From assembly GCA_021904315.1 (NCBI GenBank), contig CM038923.1:4650001-4714000 (forward strand): a stretch of DNA of 64,000 nt. The letters are read 5' to 3'. The notes under the pieces were generated by a model that was given only the letters and a program-made list of their open reading frames with translations, was not told the DNA's origin and made no database searches. A program made the translations under genes and the position numbers. The stretch comes from Sphagnum magellanicum (Eukaryota > Streptophyta > Sphagnopsida > Sphagnales > Sphagnaceae). Shown piece by piece: positions 36,450-47,330 of this stretch (position 1 is the stretch's first letter; each line of letters starts with the position of its first letter).

Positions 36450-36986
36450 TTGGTTTATGTACGAATGTGTCATATATATGACCATTTCTGTGGGGGAATG
36501 ACAACGGCAAGTGATCAAGATGCGACACTTGATGTTATGGTGGAGCTTAAAACACCTATGGGTATGCCAATTTCCAAAACAATTGAAATTGTGACAAACT
36601 TCAAAGCATTTAAAGCCATGGCAGAGTTCAATGGAGAAGCAATGACAAATGGTGTGGAACATCTCCTTGTTACTTGCTCCCCAATTATGACACCACCCCC
36701 AAATGTACATGTTGGTGAAGATTCCTACTTTAATGAGCTTCAAGACCTTGGATCCTTGAACCCAATTTTGGACAAAGAAAACATGCAAGTCTTACTGAAT
36801 CCAACATGCATCTCCACAGGTCTTTCCAATGCCAATTGTCAAAGTGCATTTCCTTTGGATATTGCTAGTGATTCAGAAAATATTCCTAGCACAACCAAAC
36901 TTACAGAAGTTGCAAAACCATCCCTAGTTCTTGCTTCAATGCCTAGACTACCAAGGGAGGTCAATGGTTCTTCATTTTATGCATAA
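36450..36986 (+). CDS. Uncharacterised 178-aa ORF
   Basis: This is the longest uninterrupted frame in the window. It encodes an acidic, Thr/Pro/Ser-rich protein without Cys clusters, membrane segments or a recognised domain. The opening residues before 'MTTASDQD' (Met at residue 17) look less protein-like, so that internal Met may be the true start. Amino-acid balance and low bias suggest genuine past coding. Protein-like sequence continues past the stop toward about 37,270, so it may be one piece of a larger decayed element together with its neighbours at 33.4-35.1 kb. A minus-strand frame over the same bases is judged a shadow. Confidence 0.35.
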   Translation: MVYVRMCHIYDHFCGGMTTASDQDATLDVMVELKTPMGMPISKTIEIVTNFKAFKAMAEFNGEAMTNGVEHLLVTCSPIMTPPPNVHVGEDSYFNELQDLGSLNPILDKENMQVLLNPTCISTGLSNANCQSAFPLDIASDSENIPSTTKLTEVAKPSLVLASMPRLPREVNGSSFYA

Positions 36987-37479
36987 AGTGTGAAGCAAAA
37001 ACCTAGTGTTAGTAATTTAGGTTTTAAAAAGTAATAATGGATTTGAGAAGGTCAAGGTGCAAAAGCATAAAAAATTAGCAATAGACCATGCAAAAGGATT
37101 GTCAAATTTGGAGGCATATGCTAAGAGCAAGGGCAAAAAAGTCAATACTTGAGCTTCCATCAAGAAATAAGATAGCAAAATGGGACTTATATATCATTAC
37201 TATGCCAGAGGTTGCAATATATATATGTAATGTATTTTCTAATTTTTTTGGGTCATGTTTTGGTAACATGAATTAAGTGTCAAATATTTTACAATATCGC
37301 ACTTCCACCTAGAGGATGTATATTTTGAGTTTTTCACTTTGAAATCAAAACATTTTCTAGTTCAAATTGCATCATATTTATTAGTGTTTCAAAATTTTAT
37401 GAAATTGAGTTATTCCAACATTTTGGTTTGTGATTTCAGCCAGGTTGTAACTAACCTTCAATGTTTTTCTTCTTTTCTT

Positions 37480-38761
37480 GAGTAGGATCTTGGAAATTGT
37501 TTCTTCATATCTTTTAATAATTCATGGACTACATGTAATTTCTTCTGAACCTATTCAAATGCTCCATAATTAACACCATAAGCCTTGTAGTGTGTGCATA
37601 GTAATCACAAATGTTCATGTTGTAACATCCTCGATTTGTTTTGTTGTTTAGCCACCACCTCCAATTGTGAATTAACTTGAGCATGTTGCAGTTGTTTATC
37701 ACCTACCAAGTCTTTGTGCCCATTTTCAGCTTCTTTCAATTCTATATTTGCAAGTTATATTATTTCAAAATTTGCATCTACATCCTCATTTGCTTGCCAT
37801 TATGTTGGTGCAAAATGTACATGTTTTTCTATAGCTAGAATAGCCCAATCCAAATGAATAAACTTAGTTTCTAAACTAGAAAGTACAACCTCATCTTCAA
37901 CCAAGATGTCACTATAGTTTGATAATCGTGATTCATAATCATCAATTTTCTTTTGCAAGTTTTCATCTTGCCATGCAAAAGACAAACTCTACACAAGACT
38001 CCCACATGATACCACCTTTTTTGTGAGTTTTCTCACTTGGACCTCCTAGTTAAAGTCATTTGTGTTTTGTTGCATTGCATTTGTCACTTCATTGGTTGTG
38101 ATTGGAACACAATAATCTCTCATGTTCTGAACTTCTTTGACAATATCTTCAATCTAGTTAACTTGAACCTCATCACCCATTCCTTTGTCCCCTACCAGCT
38201 TTGGGAGCTCCAAACCATTTCCTCCATCTTCAATGTTTTCTTCCTCCATCTCAATATTAGGTTCTTACCAAATGTTGTTGCTTCCAACATGTTTTTTGTT
38301 TGTTGTGCAACTATTTATTTTGGCTAGGTTAGTTTTGCCTTCCTATCCATGTAGAGTTGAGTCCATTTAAAACTAGATTTAAAGGATATATTGCACCCCT
38401 TGTGTGCTTGAGAATTTGTACATTACCCCTTAGTTGCAAATTGTGCCCAACATACATCCCGCCCTTTCCTTTTTGCCAAAATGCCCTTTGCAAATACCAA
38501 ATTGATTTCATTATTGGTAATCACATCCTTTTGATACAAATGGGGCCATAGATCCTCAATGAGTTTAATCAACTCCACATTTGTGTTGTTTTTCTTATAC
38601 TTGAATCCATTATTGTTGCACCTCTTTTCCCAAACAGCTTCATAATCCTATAGACTAACAAATTTAACATCCATTCGTCTAGGATTAAGTCCCTCATTTT
38701 TCAATCCCTCCATTGTAGTGAAATACTCAACACTTAGCATTTGAATCTCACTATTTGCCAT
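37480..38761 (-). pseudogene. Decayed coiled-coil reading frame, family unknown
   Basis: From an ATG at 38,761 on the minus strand the sequence encodes a protein-like N-terminus ('MANSEIQMLSVEYFTTMEG'). It continues with 'NNNGFKYKKNNTNVELIKL' and 'NEINLVFAKGILAKRKGRD' to about 38,400. Farther on (37,985-37,500) there are heptad-like Leu/Glu/Lys stretches ('KKIDDYESRLSNYSDIL', 'NSQLEVVAKQQNKSRML') typical of coiled coils. The frame is broken in several places. It precedes, in opposite orientation, the ORF at 36,450. Function unknown. Confidence 0.4.
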
Positions 38762-39700
38762 CTTGCACTCACACTCTTGATACAACTAAAACCTACTTAT
38801 AAAACAAGAAGAACTAAGCAACAAGACAAGAACACTAATGTTAAAGACATAATGAGGATTGGAGTTTGGAGCACAACTAACTAAAATAATTTGAGCTAGG
38901 CAATCCTAGGTTATGTTGTTGCTTAGTTAAAATTTCAGCATGAATAATTGAACTACTAATGATTATAATTGCCCCAACTAGCACCCCCAATTATTTATTC
39001 ACTCCTTAACGAGAGGTACCAATAATTAATTGATCATCCATATATTGTTAATCAAACACAAGCTACCATTAATCAAACCCATTGAAGTTTAGGGTTTATT
39101 TATAACTAATCATACTTAGGACCATCCAATTGCATGTTAATCATCCACTTTGCATGACATTTGGTGTCATGTAATTGCATGTTGAGACTATACTTTAATT
39201 AACCAATTCATGCACAAATTTGGTAGATGGAACCCATTGTGCATAGATAATGAAGAATCTATTGCCATCAAATGGTTCAGGTTTAGGGTTTAAACCTTAA
39301 CCCATCAATAATTCAACCAATAACTTGAATTTGTCCAACATTCATGCATTAAAGAATGAAACTATGGGAACATTTTAATCTTATAATAGAAGTAAAAAAT
39401 CAATAGTATCAATATCAATACATTTGCAAAAGAAATTGAAATGAATGTAAGAAATAATACAGTCACATATGCCAAAGCAGAAAAGAAAACTGAACAAAAA
39501 CATTGAAAAACATCTTTACCTAATACATTAAACAATGAAATACAATAACTATTTTTTAAATTTAATTTTAGCCCAAAAAGCATGTACAAAACTTGACCAC
39601 TTAGAAATCTAAATATTAATTATCCATAAGAACATCATTTAAACCACTTTGTTCATTTTTTAGTGAACTATAATAAAACACAATAGGCTCAATATCTCCA
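38762..39700. other. AT-rich spacer between two minus-strand decayed frames
   Basis: No recognisable gene. A hydrophobic 75-codon minus-strand frame at 39,362-39,589 is a composition effect of AT-rich DNA. Confidence 0.4.
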
Positions 39701-39739
39701 ACACTTGTTGTTTCATTGTATGGCTGGTGTTGTTTCAGG

Positions 39740-42700
39740 CATGGGTGTTGATGTCTTTTCTATTTGAGTAGTGAATACAAATAATGCTTTGGGCTTCCAA
39801 ACAAACACTTCATCAATGATGTATGATACATTCCTTTGATATATGTTCCCAAACCCAAAAAAAAACACTTCAACATTTGTAATTTTTTTTCAAGAAGCAC
39901 ATAGTGACCTCTAGCAAAATACATTCCTTGACATATCATAACAAATGCCACCAAACTTGGTATAGCTCAAGACAAAAACAAAGGACTTTCTTTTTTGACC
40001 ACTCCACAAAGAAAATAATAATTTTTTTACCAACTTTGCCTGTTGGGCTTTTAGTGTGCTTATAATATGTGGTCCCCATTGTCCACTAGAAATTCCAAGA
40101 GTGAAAATGTGCCCACCACTATGGTTTTTTTCTACACCATCAACAATAGAACCACTAGTTTTTCCAAGCTTTGCACTAGTAACTACAAAAGGTTGACTTA
40201 ATTGAGCACCAAGATGTCTTTTAAGGACCAAGAATCAATCCACTTGTAGGAAAGTTTTCCAACAACTAGACAGAAGGTGTTTGAGCCTTTAGTGATTTAG
40301 TTAGATTTGTTCATGTGCTTTCATTTCCTCCATAGTAAAAACAAAACCTTCCCACACCTTCAAAGACATGCTGAATTTTGGAAGACTTTTTTTATTCTTA
40401 CTAAGTAACATGATCACTTTTGATTGTACAACCAATTGAAAATATGTAATAGTAGGGGGTGAGTCAATGAGTAGGGTGTAAGAAGGGTTTTTGCCTTTAT
40501 GTGAAGGCATTCATTTATACCAATGCCCACCCAAAACCATCTCCCTTACCAAAAATGTATTATTCCAACCATTTGTGAATGTTGCAGGATACCGATATAC
40601 TAGTTGATTACACAACACAATGTAAAAAGGATCACCTTCCTCCAATTCCTTTGCAACAACTGCATAATTGTCATCCACTTCAACCTTGGCCACCTATGTT
40701 TCAAAATCAACATTAGAGTCTAAATTTTTTTCATAATCAATTCTTGCTTCTTAGTTCTGCACCATAATCTCCCTTGCCTGCAAACATAAAATTGCATTAA
40801 ATGCAACACAATTAGAATTTGCAGAGGATCCAAATCCACATTTGTACTTAACATCATGTACAACTTGGAACCTTCAATTTCGCTAAATACTTAAACTCGT
40901 GACAATAATAATTGAAACAACAGAGTTCAAAACATGTTAATAACAAATATACAAAAGCAAACAGACATGATGAAGAGGCTAACTTATGATATGTTGTATG
41001 GTTATAGTTATACGAATGTCCAAGGCTTGACATGTGCCTTATGTTCACAAAATTCAGAGTTGTCATCCATACATTATGGGGAAAAACATGATAATTTTCG
41101 AAGTTTCAAGAAGGTGATATCAATGTCATCCATTAAACAACTGAGTGCATGAATCGAGACCCAGGTATCATCTCATAATTCCAATTTTCCCTATAGTCCA
41201 CATCTTCTAGCATGATCACATGAAAATATCAATGAAATTCTCACCTGGCCTTAAGGTACGTTGCATGTTCTTTACCTAAATTTTCTTATAAAATGTAACC
41301 ACATCTTTTGCATTTTGAAACTTTGATGACTCCATATTTAATTGTTCCTTTCAAACCTCTTGCTTCAATATTACCCCAGCCCCATTATGAATTCCTTTTC
41401 CATGGCCTAAACTGAAAAATGACTATACCATGCGGCACCCATGAGGAGGTATCCTGGGTGTGACTGTTTTTGAATGATACCTATTGACGCACTCCCAACT
41501 CCTTGAAGGACTCAAATGTGAGTCCAAGTAGAAGACAACGGAAGAGGGAGGAGTCGGGGCACGCTCCTTAGCTCACAACATTTTGAGGGGTAGAAGGGCG
41601 TGTTGGAGTTTCGAGATGGGACTAAGAAGAGTTGACAAGCTTCATTCACTCACATGGGCCTGCACACAACCCACACAAAGTGGTTAGTGCATAGTTGGAG
41701 CACCCTTGGTGCTAGGATGAGTCACGAGCAACACGGACACATTAGACTCACCACGGCCTGGACTTGGGGGAAGCCACCACCTTCCCCCTTATAGTATACT
41801 CTATGGCTGGCCACGGAGCCTACATCCAAATGGCTTTTCTCTCTCGTGACTCCCGAGTGGGAGTCCCGAAATCATGCCAGTTGGGACTCCTGCAATTTTG
41901 GAGCCCCATAACTTTGCGAGCAAACCTCAGATCACGATCTAGTCTAAGGCAAAGTTGTAGCTCTTGTCGAGAGCTTTCCAACTGTATGTCGCACACCCCT
42001 TGTAGCTAAATAAATCAGGTCGATTCTTGACTTTTTCTGGTCGGGAGTCAAATTGGTAGTTTGATTCTCGACCCTTCTTTTGGCCATAACTTGTGTTTTA
42101 GATGTCCAAATGAGCAATGTGATCCCATTTTAGATATCTACATTCCAAGAACTTTCCAATGATATAAATAACGCCATAAGCCATTGAGTTTTGACTCCTA
42201 AAATTGCTCTTTGAGGTTTCAAGAGTCCATCGGGACTCCATCTCCCAAAGTGGGAGTTGCCTTGGGAGTGTGAGGGTTCACTCCCTCATACTCCCTCGCA
42301 CTTTCTCACACTCTTGGGAGTATGTGATCTGACCCTGGGCTTCTTCTTGGTTCGCACCTTTGCAATCTTTTTGCCTTGACTCTCAGGCTTCCTCTTGGCT
42401 CGTAACCTTATAACCCCTTTGCCTTGGTCACGAGCCCAAAGCTAGGGTTGCAACACCTATGAAGTCAAACTACCACAAGATGTCAAAACTACATGATGAA
42501 CTATGAAAGTATTTCATTAAAAATAATTGAAAGTAGTATGATGAAATGTACACATATTGTGCAACATGATACCATGTTCATCATGATTTGAATTGTGTTG
42601 CACACCCATTATACCAAACAAGATGCTCGTTTGGCCAAATGTTTTTTTATAGTCAAGTGAGCCCAATGTAGTGCAAAATAATGTTGAACAAAAAGAGGAT

Positions 42701-43500
42701 CATGGTTATTATCCTCAGAGATATAATAATGATACTCTGTCAATAATTTCTTTTCTCCATTTTCAACACCAAGTACATAATTTGGATTCCATTTATAACA
42801 TATATGCACAAGAATGGTGATTTGAAAAGAATGCCATTTCTTGGATTTCATGATAATCTTCGAAAATGTAGTTTTGTGTAAAATCAATTGCAAACAGTAT
42901 AGAATCTTTTGGAAAAGACCATACATGTGTGATATTATTCATCTTGAAAGTGATACACATAATTGTGATAAATGAACTTCTTTAATCTAGGTCAAAGGTA
43001 ATCCAAGAATACCTTTGTTGTTGACTTTTTATATTGCAAGCGCAATACAAAGTTGTCTTACTAGCATGAGTTTTACCATGCAAAACTTTTTGGTAACATT
43101 TCAATTGCATAAGTGATGTCGAGTTTGCATCCTCTTTTAAAGGGCAAGTGAAGAGCATATCTACACCACAATCTTCACAATCCCCTTTCAAACATAGCTG
43201 CTAATGCCATGTTACATCATCCAGAGGACATAACACTAATGTTCAAAAATCTATACACTTTTCTATCATATAGAGCACATTACTAACATTGGTACAAATG
43301 TCACAATTACACTCACAATGTTTTCCTTGTACCCCTCATAATGCCATCCTCATATTATTGAACCCAAGCTTGAGTTCAGCCATTTCCACATGGTATTTAC
43401 AAGCGCAAGTATTCCTTTCCTTTAATTATTTAACATAAAACGACTTCAATTTTTCAAATGCATGTAGGCCCACCTTGCAACCCTCATGTTCCTTCACAAA
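39740..43500 (-). pseudogene. Decayed transposase-like multi-part frame, interrupted by a solo LTR
   Basis: Reading from 43,500 down, a Cys/His region ('KGDCEDCGVDMLFTCPL', 43,191-43,140, then 'LKCYQKVLHGKT') precedes a hydrophobic core ('HSFQITILVHICYKWNP', about 42,835) and 'EKKLLTEYHYYIS'. A 'GCATQFK' segment follows near 42,580. After the inserted LTR come 'NYAVVAKELEEGDPFYIVL' (40,670) and 'LGISSGQWGPHI' (40,100). A W.xGC..QFK-type block after such a core is seen, as far as I recall, in large uncharacterised transposon-associated proteins of plants and animals, so an RNase H-fold transposase is possible. I cannot name the family. It is broken in several places. Confidence 0.4.
41485..42455. 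mobile_element. Solo LTR, 971 bp, with 5-bp target-site duplication
   Basis: The segment begins TGACGCACTCCC and ends GGTTGCAACA (TG...CA). It is flanked on both sides by the identical 5-mer CCTAT (41,480-41,484 and 42,456-42,460). A 5-bp duplication and TG/CA ends are the hallmarks of LTR retrotransposon integration, and the absence of internal coding sequence indicates a solo LTR left by recombination. It is GC- and CpG-richer than its surroundings. The perfect duplication suggests it is younger than the decayed transposase-like frame it interrupts. Orientation was not determined. Confidence 0.8.
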
Positions 43501-43791
43501 TTGGGTGTAGAAATCCAACTGAATTCAACAAAAAAAAAGCTTATTAATACATTCTGATGCCTAAATACAATAGAATCAATCCTATAAGGATGCAACATAT
43601 GTTAACAAGTGTTCTATTTCAAATAAATTAAAATAACTAAGTAGACCAGTTAATAATTCCTAACAAACAATAGAAGTAATTGAAGAACCAATAGTTAAGT
43701 AGAAATTAAAATAAATATTCAATTTGCGAAGTAACTATGCAATGGCTATCCAATATAACAAGTAGTTGATGAAGAAGAAATCAAGTTGAAG

Positions 43792-44345
43792 CAAGTGATT
43801 TTGCTTACCTTCAAGGAGCTATTCAAGAATTAGCTAGGAACTAGTAGATGAGGAAATGACTTAGCCTATCCATCAAATAAATGTCCAAAAGTTACCTAAG
43901 AAAAATGATGAATGGACAAGTGATCCTACCTACCCATCAAGTAACCATCTAGGAGTTAGCTAGGAGATTATAGAGAAGAAGTGATCTTGCTTACCCATTA
44001 AGTAATTGTCTAAGAGTTAGCTAGGAGACAATAGACAAACAAGTGATTTTGCTTGCCCATCAAGTAATTGTATAAGAGATAACTAGGAGATAATATACAA
44101 ACAAGTGATCTTGCCTACCAATCAAATAGTTATCTAGGAGTTAACTGGGAGATAATAGATGAATAAGTGATTCTACTTACCCATCAAGAACCTATTTAGG
44201 AATTGGGTAGGAGATAATAGATGAGCAAGTGAATCTACTACCAATCAAGTACCTATCTAGGAGACTTGTGGCTAGGAGATAATACATGAACAAGTGATTT
44301 TAGGTATGTCCCATCAAATAAAATAACATGAAAAAATGCAATCTT
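43792..44345. repeat. 62-bp tandem array, about nine units
   Basis: Unit starts lie near 43,792, 43,853, 43,917, 43,978, 44,040, 44,102, 44,164, 44,226 and 44,291. The consensus is 'caagtgatcttgcctaccca' then 'tcaagta.ctatctaggagt' and 'agctaggagataatagatga'. The array sits just upstream, in the minus sense, of the transposase-like frame, where subterminal repeats of a DNA transposon could lie, but no terminal inverted repeats were found. Confidence 0.85.
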
Positions 44346-46200
44346 ATTTGGCTTCCACTACTTGGAATTCTACCCATTTTGTTGTTTCTTTTACTTCCAA
44401 GGCACATTACTTCACACATTTCCTTTCAACTATGAGTGTTTCCTTCTCTAGAGGCGTGAATTTCTTGTTTCTTATATTGCCCATGTTCATAGTTTGATAG
44501 TTATTTGAAAAACTCGAAATTTAAGCTATCCCAACAAAACTACACACATTGAGAACAAACAAACATTGTTTGTCCACACTCATAAGATTTGGCAACAACA
44601 TTTGAATTCTCTATTATTGCGAGACCATGGAGACAACATGTCACAGAAACACAAAAAATGCAATGGATTTCGTAACTAAAATTTTTACAATGATTTAAGT
44701 TGTTTCAATTGATATTGATCATCAATCCATGCACCGTTCATTGATTATCCAAGATCTTACATCTAGACTGTCAAATGGCATTGGTACATACAAATCAATG
44801 AAAAACACAAGAAACATTCGAAAGCCATATGAAAAATATGTCTTAATAGGGGAAAGAATTGAAGCATCGATGTTTAGGCAGGATTTGAAAATTTAATGCC
44901 ACTTTCATTATAACGAAAGGTGTCCCTATACGCCAAGTGATTTTACTGGATTTTGAGTGAACTCACTGGTTGTAGTGAATGGGGACTAGTGAAAAAGTAG
45001 TGAATTCATTGGTCTAGTGAATAGGGATTAGTGAATTACACCACATTTTGTAATAGTGTTTTCTATGTCAATAGTTATTTGTTTAGATACATTCGATCCT
45101 TGCATCTACTTTTCTATTATGCCTACCATATTTCAACACCAAGTATGAAGTTATGAATTATGGAATTAAAAAAATTCTACGCCCTCCTTCACATTAAAAG
45201 GCTTCTAGCAAAATTTGTTTCATAACATTTGGACATGTAAAAGTAGGTTGAAAGTAAATTGAAAGTAGATTCCAAAATTTCAATAAATTTATATTTTGGA
45301 TTTTAAAAAAAAAAATCACTTATATATTCACTTATTCATTCATTGCACAATATGCACCACATGAATATGTAGTGAAACCCATAAAAATCCATAGATTTTA
45401 ATGTAAAAAATTTATTTTATACCTACTTGATTAGAAATAAGACATTTTGATAGGTTTGTTTGTTGAGTTGAAAGTAGGTTCGTTTTCATTTTTTTCCTTG
45501 CATTTGAAGATATGAACATATAGCCATACAAGTTTTTCATACATTTATACAAAAAAATAAAAATGAAAACATTTTTTGATGCATTTTTACATCATTTTTT
45601 GATAAGCACCTAGTTTTTAAATCCTAGAAGATCACTTTTGTGGCCTATTTGACCATGCTTTCACCTTTTAATATGTTCATAATATATAATTAATCTACTC
45701 ATAATTAATGCATATTGTACTCCTAATAAACTCTTTAAATATTCCTTTAATGCAACCCCAATACACTATAAAAATGTACCCCAAATTTAGTTATAATACA
45801 CCTTAGTGTATGTCAAAGGGCTATGTAAATGACATATGGTTGTGATTAATATTGAACCCAAATGAAACTAATGGAATATATGAACCATTTTTGGATGAAA
45901 ACAATTTCAAAAGTTGTCCAAATGAAAAATTGAATATGTTGATAATCACATGGTAGTCACAACATAGTCGCATTTCACTATATATAGCTAGAACATTGAT
46001 AATTAGTTGTAAAAAAAATCAAATATAGTAGCAACCAACACATAGTTGTATGTAATCACAAAAAGAATGGTTGCATATTACAAAATTTCTTTTAGTAATA
46101 CCTTTTTATTTGCATTAGGTGGTCGGTGACTTACATTTAGATAGAAAAATACACTTGACATTCAAATATGTATTTTTTACAAGTTTAATGTACATCATTT
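44346..46200. other. AT-rich intergenic DNA with short repeat near 44,930-45,060
   Basis: No gene is recognised. Around 44,935-45,060 'agtgaat.gggactagtgaa' recurs three to four times, resembling a small decayed MITE. The remainder is AT-rich without structure I can define. Confidence 0.4.
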
Positions 46201-46207
46201 CATGTAG

Positions 46208-47330
46208 TTGATCTATTCCAACTTAGAAAACCATAATACATTACATTGTTGGAGTTGGAATAGAGGACCACATGACATCACACTTACAAATAATTTTTCT
46301 CAAAAGGAGGTGAAGAATGTTATGAATGATCTGAAACCTCTAAAATTTTCTAGGCAAAAATATGGTTGTAATATTGTAAGTAAGGGATGGAATGACATAT
46401 AAAAGATGTAAGTCATTAACATCTTGGTTTCATCTTATGAAGGCCATGTAAGTTATTAGACGCAATTGGTACATCACATATTTTTAGAAAACATTTGATA
46501 ATAGAATACATTTTTGAGCATATAAAAAATGCCATTAATATCATCAAATTAAATAACATGGTACTGGTCATTATAGATAATTCATTGAACTACATATTAG
46601 TATATGAGACTTGTTTGTTGGGTGAAAGATGTGATACAAAAGATGATTTGTTTATTATCAGGTTCATCACCAAAAAACCCAAGAAAATAAAAATTTAATA
46701 TTTGATCTTTTGCAGATCTTGAATTATGAAAGTATGCCCAAACAAGGTTTCTAGTGCTTCAAACACTAAATTCAAAGTCTATTTAGATTTCAACATTAAA
46801 ACAAATGGTAGTTTTTGATGCTTGGAAAGCATAGTTAGATTGGCACAATTGAAGCAAGAGAATTCAAGAATTTGATTTTGATTTTTTGGAAGGAGAGTTC
46901 ACATTTATCATCAAGTGGATCTTCAATTATTTTTTCCAATCTTTGAACGCTATAGGTTCTATTTTGGAACTTGCAAGATGGCGAGATTGGATTATGAATA
47001 TTTTATATCCATTAATTGTTGAGCAAAATGCTATAGAAAATAGAATTTTAAAGTTTTGAAGGAAGTATCCAATTGCATGAGAAGCAACCTTGTTACGAGA
47101 GCCCATGTTGGCATCATTGGTATCATGGTGGAGGAAATTCAGAAGAAATGTTCCAAAATTGCCAGCATTGGATAAATATGGGGAAATTTATCTTAGGATT
47201 GTAGTTCCTCAATTGCTAACCAGAGCTCAAGTTCTTACTTTTGATTTATTTAGATCAAAAGGTGCAACAAACTGAACTTTTGCAAATAAAAAAACTTCTC
47301 TTTTTTGCAGTTAACTTAAGAGTCCAGTGG
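46208..47330 (+). pseudogene. hAT-type transposase fossil (DUF659 plus hAT dimerisation region)
   Basis: The left part encodes 'VKNVMNDLKPLKFSRQKYGC' followed by 'IVSKGWNDI', matching the start of the DUF659 domain of plant hAT-like transposases. 'EHIKNAINIIKLNNMVLVII' and 'DNSLN' follow near 46,520-46,600, where the family has its catalytic-core region. The right part (47,090-47,280) encodes 'SLVSWWRKFRRNVPKLPAL', the usual entry to the C-terminal hAT dimerisation domain. The middle is interrupted and shortened, with several stops and frame changes, so it is dead. No BED finger, terminal inverted repeats or 8-bp duplication were seen. Confidence 0.65.

Noticed and set aside
36432-36788. 118-codon minus-strand frame
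   Set aside because: It overlaps the longer, better balanced plus-strand ORF at 36,450 and is rich in Cys/His/Phe as expected for an antisense shadow.
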